A DNA stretch of 64,000 bases, taken from Malaya genurostris (Eukaryota; Arthropoda; Insecta; Diptera; Culicidae). A program made the translations under genes and the position numbers. Of this stretch, positions 60,301-64,000 are shown piece by piece. Each line of letters opens with the position of its first letter. Positions within the stretch are counted from its first letter, which is position 1. The notes under the pieces are model-generated. The model was not told where the DNA came from. It saw nothing but the letters and a program-made list of their open reading frames with translations, and made no database searches. Location: positions 109,265,128-109,329,127 of the forward strand of contig NC_080571.1 of assembly GCF_030247185.1 (NCBI RefSeq). Direction: 5' to 3'.

Positions 60301-61062
60301 CCGGCTTCAGTTTACGTCGCAGAATTAGCTGCTATTCAGTACACCCTCGAGATCATTGAAACGTTGCCCAAAGACCATTACTTCATTGTCACGGACAGTC
60401 TAAGCTCAATAGAAGCTCTCCGAGCAATGAAGCCAGGAAAGTATCCCCCTTATTTCCTGGGGAAAATACGGGAACATTTGAGTACTTTATCTGAACGGTC
60501 TTATTTAATATCGTTAGTCTGGGTCCCTTCGCATTGTTCCATTCCGGGCAATGAAAAGGCAGACTCATTGGCTAAAGTGGGCGCATTAGAAGGTGATATT
60601 TATGAAAGACCAATCTGCTTCAATGAATTTTTCAGTATCTCTCGTCAGAAAACTCTCGAAAGTTGGCAAACTTCATGGAGCAATGACGAACTGGGACGAT
60701 GGCTACACTCCATTATCCCTAAGGTATCGACGAAACCTTGGTTCAAGGGGATGAACGTGAGTCGTGATTTCATTCGCGTTATGTCACGACTCATGTCAAA
60801 TCACTATACATTCAACGCACATCTCCGGCGTATCGGGATCGTGGAGAACGGGCTCTGCACCTGTGGCGACGGTTATCAGGACATCGAGCATGTCGTGTGG
60901 TCGTGCGTAGAGTATCGCGACGCCAGGTCGAAGCTACTGGAATCCCTCAGGGCCCGAGGTAGACCGCCTGAGGTTCCGGTTCGGGATGTGTTGGCGAGTC
61001 GGGATAGTTCATATATGCTTCTCATATACCAGTTTCTCAAACACATTAATATACAAGTGTAA
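57382..61062 (+). CDS. I-clade ORF2: endonuclease-RT-RNase H polyprotein (1226 aa)
   Basis: It cleaves target DNA, primes and performs reverse transcription, and removes template RNA. Endonuclease: VLQWNCRSIIPKIDSF near residue 15, LVLGDFNSHGTGWG near 140, GSDHLPIV near 215. Reverse transcriptase: SASDHNSYRPIAMLSC near 490, VFLDIKGAFDSVS near 567, GLPQGSCLSPLLYN near 625, catalytic LADD near 655. RNase H: VFYTDGSN near 945, ELAAIQYTLEII near 978, VTDSLSSIEAL near 1003, WVPSHCSIPGNEKAD near 1047. A CTCGDGYQDIEHVVWSC zinc motif lies near 1157. The RNase H separates it from Jockey. The ATG at 57382 overlaps ORF1 by 8 nt in the -1 frame. Uninterrupted. Confidence 0.95.
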   Translation: MAKSSTEVTDLITVLQWNCRSIIPKIDSFKFLVNNLKCDAFALFETWLTSEIPLNFHDFNIIRLDRDNPYGGVLLGIKKCYSFYRINLPSIPGIEVVACHVTIKGKDLCIASIYIPPRASVGHRWLSDIVELLPAPTLVLGDFNSHGTGWGCLHDDNRSTMIHDICDNFNMTILNTGEMTRIPAPPARPSALDLSLCSTSLRLDCTWEVIPDPHGSDHLPIVISITSGSKPSKTINVSYDLTRNIDWNSYATSISEKLERTQQLPPEEEYTFLAGLILDTATQAQTKRVPGAKTNIRPPNPWWDKECTNLNAERASAYKIFRKNGTPDNYRNYAALDVKIKNLIRAKKRGYWRRFIDGLTKETSMSTLWNTARRMRNHNTTNESEEYSNRWIFDFAKKVCPDSVPEQKITRAATPNTNETPFSMVELSLALLSCNNKAPGLDRIKFNLLKNLPDPAKRRLLSLFNKFLEDNIVPHDWRQVKVIAIQKPGKSASDHNSYRPIAMLSCIRKLFEKMILFRLDNWVETNGLLSDTQFGFRRGKGTNDCLALLSTEIQMAFARKEQMASVFLDIKGAFDSVSINILSEKLHQHGLSPVLNNFLHNLLSEKHMYFAHGDLSTIRFSYMGLPQGSCLSPLLYNFYVNDIDKCINTSCTLRQLADDSVVSIIGPKAGDLQGPLQDTLVNLSTWALQMGIEFSTEKTELVVFSRKREPAQLQLQLGGETIAQVFTFKYLGVWFDSKGTWGCHIRYLKRKCQQRINFLRTITGSWWGAHPGDLIRLYQTTILSVMEYGCFGFRSAANTHFIMLERIQYRCLRIALGCMQSTHTMSLEVLAGVLPLKNRFWDLSYRLLIRCDILNPLVIENFERLVELNSQTRFMSLYFDYMAQNINPSLFVSNRAHFLDTSDSTVFFDTSMREEIRGIPAHVRHQVAPNIFYNKFRTVNCEKVFYTDGSNINESTGFGIFNQNITASYKLSDPASVYVAELAAIQYTLEIIETLPKDHYFIVTDSLSSIEALRAMKPGKYPPYFLGKIREHLSTLSERSYLISLVWVPSHCSIPGNEKADSLAKVGALEGDIYERPICFNEFFSISRQKTLESWQTSWSNDELGRWLHSIIPKVSTKPWFKGMNVSRDFIRVMSRLMSNHYTFNAHLRRIGIVENGLCTCGDGYQDIEHVVWSCVEYRDARSKLLESLRARGRPPEVPVRDVLASRDSSYMLLIYQFLKHINIQV

Positions 61063-61732
61063 TCTGTTACATCTGGCTTAGAAAGTTCCTCCTATTTATC
61101 GACGTTGTTTCAACTGTGGCTAAGAATTATTTCTCAACTGCAGGTTCGACACTAACTTCCGCCGATTATCCCGATTCCTCATCTGTCCACCATCTTCATC
61201 GGAACTAACAAGATCTTTTTGCTGTCACTAACCTTCGCTTCCCCCCTCCCCGTCTCTTCACCATCTCGATGTCAACTAATTAGATCTCTGTCGTTTTAGT
61301 CATTTCATTCCCATATCCCCTTTTTACTCCGTTTTCCGCAATATTTACTTCGCTATATTTTTTTTTTCATTTTCTTCTGTAACAACACCATCATCGCCCA
61401 CGGAAACTTATCAACAGCATGCGGGCCACCCGCCGGGTATTCGTAACCTGGGGGTGTTTCCCGCGGACCCACACGGACCGAAGAATGCGGCCAACATGAA
61501 TATTCACCAACGCCATATGGAAGACTCTCATGAAATATTCAATTCACCGGCCGATCACCACATGAAGGCTGGATCTGCCAAAGTCAACCACTGCGACCCA
61601 AATATGACATTACTTAATGATACAACCCTAGTTTTAAGTTAGTCGTAAATTTTAAATTAGTAAAAGCCCTTGGCATCTTAGAGCTTAAGCAGTGTGCCTT
61701 AAACATTATATTCTTGAATAAAAAAAAAAAAA
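61063..61732 (+). other. 3' trailer of the I-clade element
   Basis: Non-coding 3' untranslated sequence with pyrimidine-rich tracts (61230-61380), a GC-rich GCGGGCCACCCGCCGGG stretch near 61420 that can form a stem, and a terminal A run. The 62-codon frame at 61454-61642 is not supported as a gene. Confidence 0.8.
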
Positions 61733-61939
61733 AAGTGGACATTCCGTTCGTTTAAATGATCGAATTTATTCAATGTATGTAAATTAAGCCGGATACATAA
61801 AACGTTCCAGTGAACTTGTAAATTTTTATATTTCATGCTATATAGTTATTAAATTCAAGCGTATTAAAAATATATGAATAATACATAAAATATTTTGGAA
61901 CACAAAGTGAAATAATGTAGTGACGTGATTTCAAAATTC

Positions 61940-62830
61940 TTAATTTACTCTTCCAAATCCATTTCGTCCCCCTCAAAGTAATCGCTCCCGGCCCAATATA
62001 CTTGTGCCAACATTTTTTAATCCTCGAAACAGTTGTTAAAATCAATTTCCGGAATAGCCTCCAATGCGTGTAACGATTCACGTTTGATGTCTTCGATTGA
62101 CTCAAAATGGTTTCCCCGGAGCAGTCGTTTGAGTTTGCTGAATAGCCAGAAGTCATACGGAGCTAAACCAGGCGAATACGGTGGATGAAGAAGCAATGCA
62201 GTATGTGACGGTTCATTAATGTGGTGCAAAAACTAAGAGTTGTCGGCTTATAATTACGACCTCTTTTTACGAATAGCTTCGCGCAAATGACGCATAACAC
62301 TCAAATAGTATTCCTTGCTGACAGTTTGGCTGGTCGAAAGGAATTCGGTGCACCAATCCTCGATAATCAAAGAAAACTGTCAACATTACCTTGATTTTTA
62401 ACTTGTTTTGATTGATTGTCTGTTTCCGGGTTCAAGACTCATCGACATCCGGGTAGTCGGAAAGCATTGTTTCAAAGACGTTAACGCGACGCTGTTTTCC
62501 GAAATAAATGAGTGATTTTGAAACCAATCGCGCTTTCATTTTTCTCATGCCCAAATGATCTTTGAAAATGGTTTTGACAAAAAATGATCCTTCCGATATT
62601 CCAATGATCCCAGTAAGGTCTCTGACTGTTAATTGTCGATTCCCGAGCACTAATTCCTTGATTTTATTGATGTGTTCATCATCAGTTGATGTTGATGGCC
62701 GTCCCGGACGTCGTCAGCGCGTTCTTGACCAATTATCCAATTATCACCGAAGATCTTCTGCAACATTCTGAACGTTCCGGCACCAGAAATTTGATTCCGC
62801 TCACAAAATTTAATGGAACTTCTTTATTGA
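61940..62830 (-). pseudogene. mariner transposase relic
   Basis: Seen on the minus strand: IKFCERNQISGAGTFRMLQK and, after a shift, GNRQLTVRDLTGIIGISEGS (helix-turn-helix), GMRKMKARLVSKSL, DYPDVDES with the first catalytic Asp followed by a stop, then KVMLTVFFDYRGLVH. A deletion leads to LHHINEPSH, where HHDN is usual, so the second Asp is lost. PPYSPGLAPYDFWLFSKLK keeps the third. The end, GSDYFEGDEMDLEE, is beyond a further stop near 62015. Known: these blocks match the mariner group with the APxDFWLF motif. Dead copy; TIRs not identified. It lies just downstream of the I-clade insertion. Confidence 0.85.
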
Positions 62831-62879
62831 ATAATTTAACTCATTATAAAAATCGCCGATTGCACTTTTAATACTTCGG

Positions 62880-64000
62880 AAAGATAGACGTATACTAAAC
62901 ACTAATGAATATTTTGACGTTACACTGGACACAGATGTCACTGACAGTCATACTAACCTAGAAAAAAAAATATTTCGACGAATAAAATTTCCGTGCGAAA
63001 TATTATTCAAAAGTCTTACTATTTTTTTGCTCACAGTAGTAGTAAAATTCAAATGTGATGAAAAAATTCTTTTGAATTAATCTGGATTTGCAATAATGTC
63101 GCACTGCTTACCAATCGCAGCTTTAAAGAGAATGGCGCAGTCAAATCTTTAGAGTTCTGGATTGAATTTAGTAGTTTAAGCTTGTAACCAACAACTACAA
63201 AAATTTAACATCCAGACGAAAAAGGGAATGATTATATAGCTTGTTGGATAAGATGTAAAATTTTTTTAACGTTGTATTTTGCTTGAAAATACACTCAAAA
63301 ATAAATCAATTCAATTTTCTGATATTATTCGCGTAAGCATTGTATTACATATTTTTGGTATTTTACGTGATGTCTATAAATAATATCTGCTAGCCCTGTA
63401 CAAGTTATGTGATAATCCTTTAATGATAAATCCCGTGCTCGAAATTCAATTGAACTTCCTGTATGAAAAAAATTAAGTTATCATTATAGCTAATATCTTA
63501 TTGACAGAATCGATTGGGCGTATGAGAATATCTCAAATGAGAAAAGCCGATTCAAATGGTAGTGGAAGTCACTGCTGCCTCCTTCAAGAACAAGTAACAA
63601 ATAAAGTACTCTCTGAAGATCAAGAAGATCACGTTCTGGAAGAAATTGATGGGTGTTTTATGCACGAAGATATTTGTTGATTTTGTTATAATTCAATTTG
63701 CACTAATATCAATAAATTGATGGAAAATATAAAACGTTTATTTCTCAGAAAGCAATGGTATTAGGTGAATCCCATATACTATAATCTCATGAATCATTTC
63801 ATGTAATTGTTATTGTTAAAATGGTTTTCCTATGCCGAAAGGAGATCACATGTTTACGTTTCGTCTTTGACTCATCACCCGAGTAAAGTCTAACATCAAA
63901 ATTAGAACAAATTGATATTTGATTATGATAGCAACATCAGATTGAAATCCTAATATGATATCGACTCATCAAATTTTCAATTAATATCACATTGTTTTAT
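62880..64000. other. Non-coding stretch, nothing recognised
   Basis: AT-rich, no sustained frames or repeat ends. Confidence 0.45.

Larger units (their letters stand above)
55570..61732 (+). mobile_element. Full-length I-clade (MosquI-like) retrotransposon
   Basis: Seen: 6.16 kb with identical 13-bp direct repeats AAGTGGACATTCC at 55557-55569 and 61733-61745, a 470-bp leader, two open ORFs, a ~670-bp trailer and a 3' A run (61720-61732). Known: I-clade elements encode a CCHC ORF1 and an endonuclease-RT-RNase H ORF2 and start transcription from an internal promoter. The leader contains a short direct repeat GTGTGAGGATTATAAA (55809 and 55836). Intact ORFs plus perfect duplications suggest a young, possibly active copy. 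Confidence 0.93.

Overview
The window looks like non-genic, repeat-dominated DNA from a culicine mosquito (Aedes-like). The evidence is the AT-rich base composition, a Juan-type Jockey retrotransposon, an I-clade (MosquI-like) retrotransposon, an ITmD37E-type transposase relic, Feilai-like tRNA-derived SINEs and many TIR elements. The organism is inferred from the families, not proven. I found no host gene that I can support with confidence. Two short minus-strand reading frames near 37.3-38.1 kb and a CpG-rich patch near 34.6-35.3 kb are the only candidates.

Layout. 0-9 kb: a TA-flanked TIR element (492-1711), a 309-bp hAT-like MITE (1818-2126), a foldback (4509-4763), two small MITEs (6126-6538), then a three-level nest: a TA-flanked TIR element (6941-8787) containing a hAT-like element (7711-8234) that contains an almost perfect 85-bp-arm hairpin (7718-7915). 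8.8-11.5 kb: an array of degenerate ~270-bp units ending in a Helitron-like CTAGT terminus. 11.6-16.6 kb: a common mosquito interspersed repeat, a Juan fragment, and an ORF1-only retroinsertion (13952-15042) with a poly(A) tail and 16-bp target duplication that splits an older repeat. 17.86-22.57 kb: a full-length Juan-like element on the minus strand, both ORFs open. 24-33 kb: tandem repeats, a TA-flanked element with an AT-hook fragment, Feilai-like SINEs, two (TA)n tracts, a mariner relic, a Jockey/CR1-type RT relic and an ITmD37E relic. 35.66-36.74 kb: a nearly perfect 7-bp satellite. 39.3-42.5 kb: two hAT-like elements with identical termini and perfect 8-bp target duplications. 43-48 kb: tandem repeats, a second copy of the 492-1711 family, and a Transib-like element (46245-47971) whose ends look like 12/23 recombination signals. 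49.6 kb: a minisatellite. 53.7-64 kb: a mariner relic, a 61-bp retrotransposon tail, a full-length 6.2-kb I-clade element on the plus strand with both ORFs open and perfect target duplications, and another mariner relic.

How the parts work together. The two intact non-LTR elements each encode an RNA-binding Gag-like ORF1 and an endonuclease/reverse transcriptase ORF2, so each is potentially autonomous. The SINEs, the ORF1-only copy and the short 3' tails are the sort of sequence such enzymes can mobilise. All DNA transposons here are non-autonomous or dead. Nesting and target duplications give a relative chronology of insertion. Many frames beginning at TTG or GTG are artefacts; starts given here use ATG wherever one is available.
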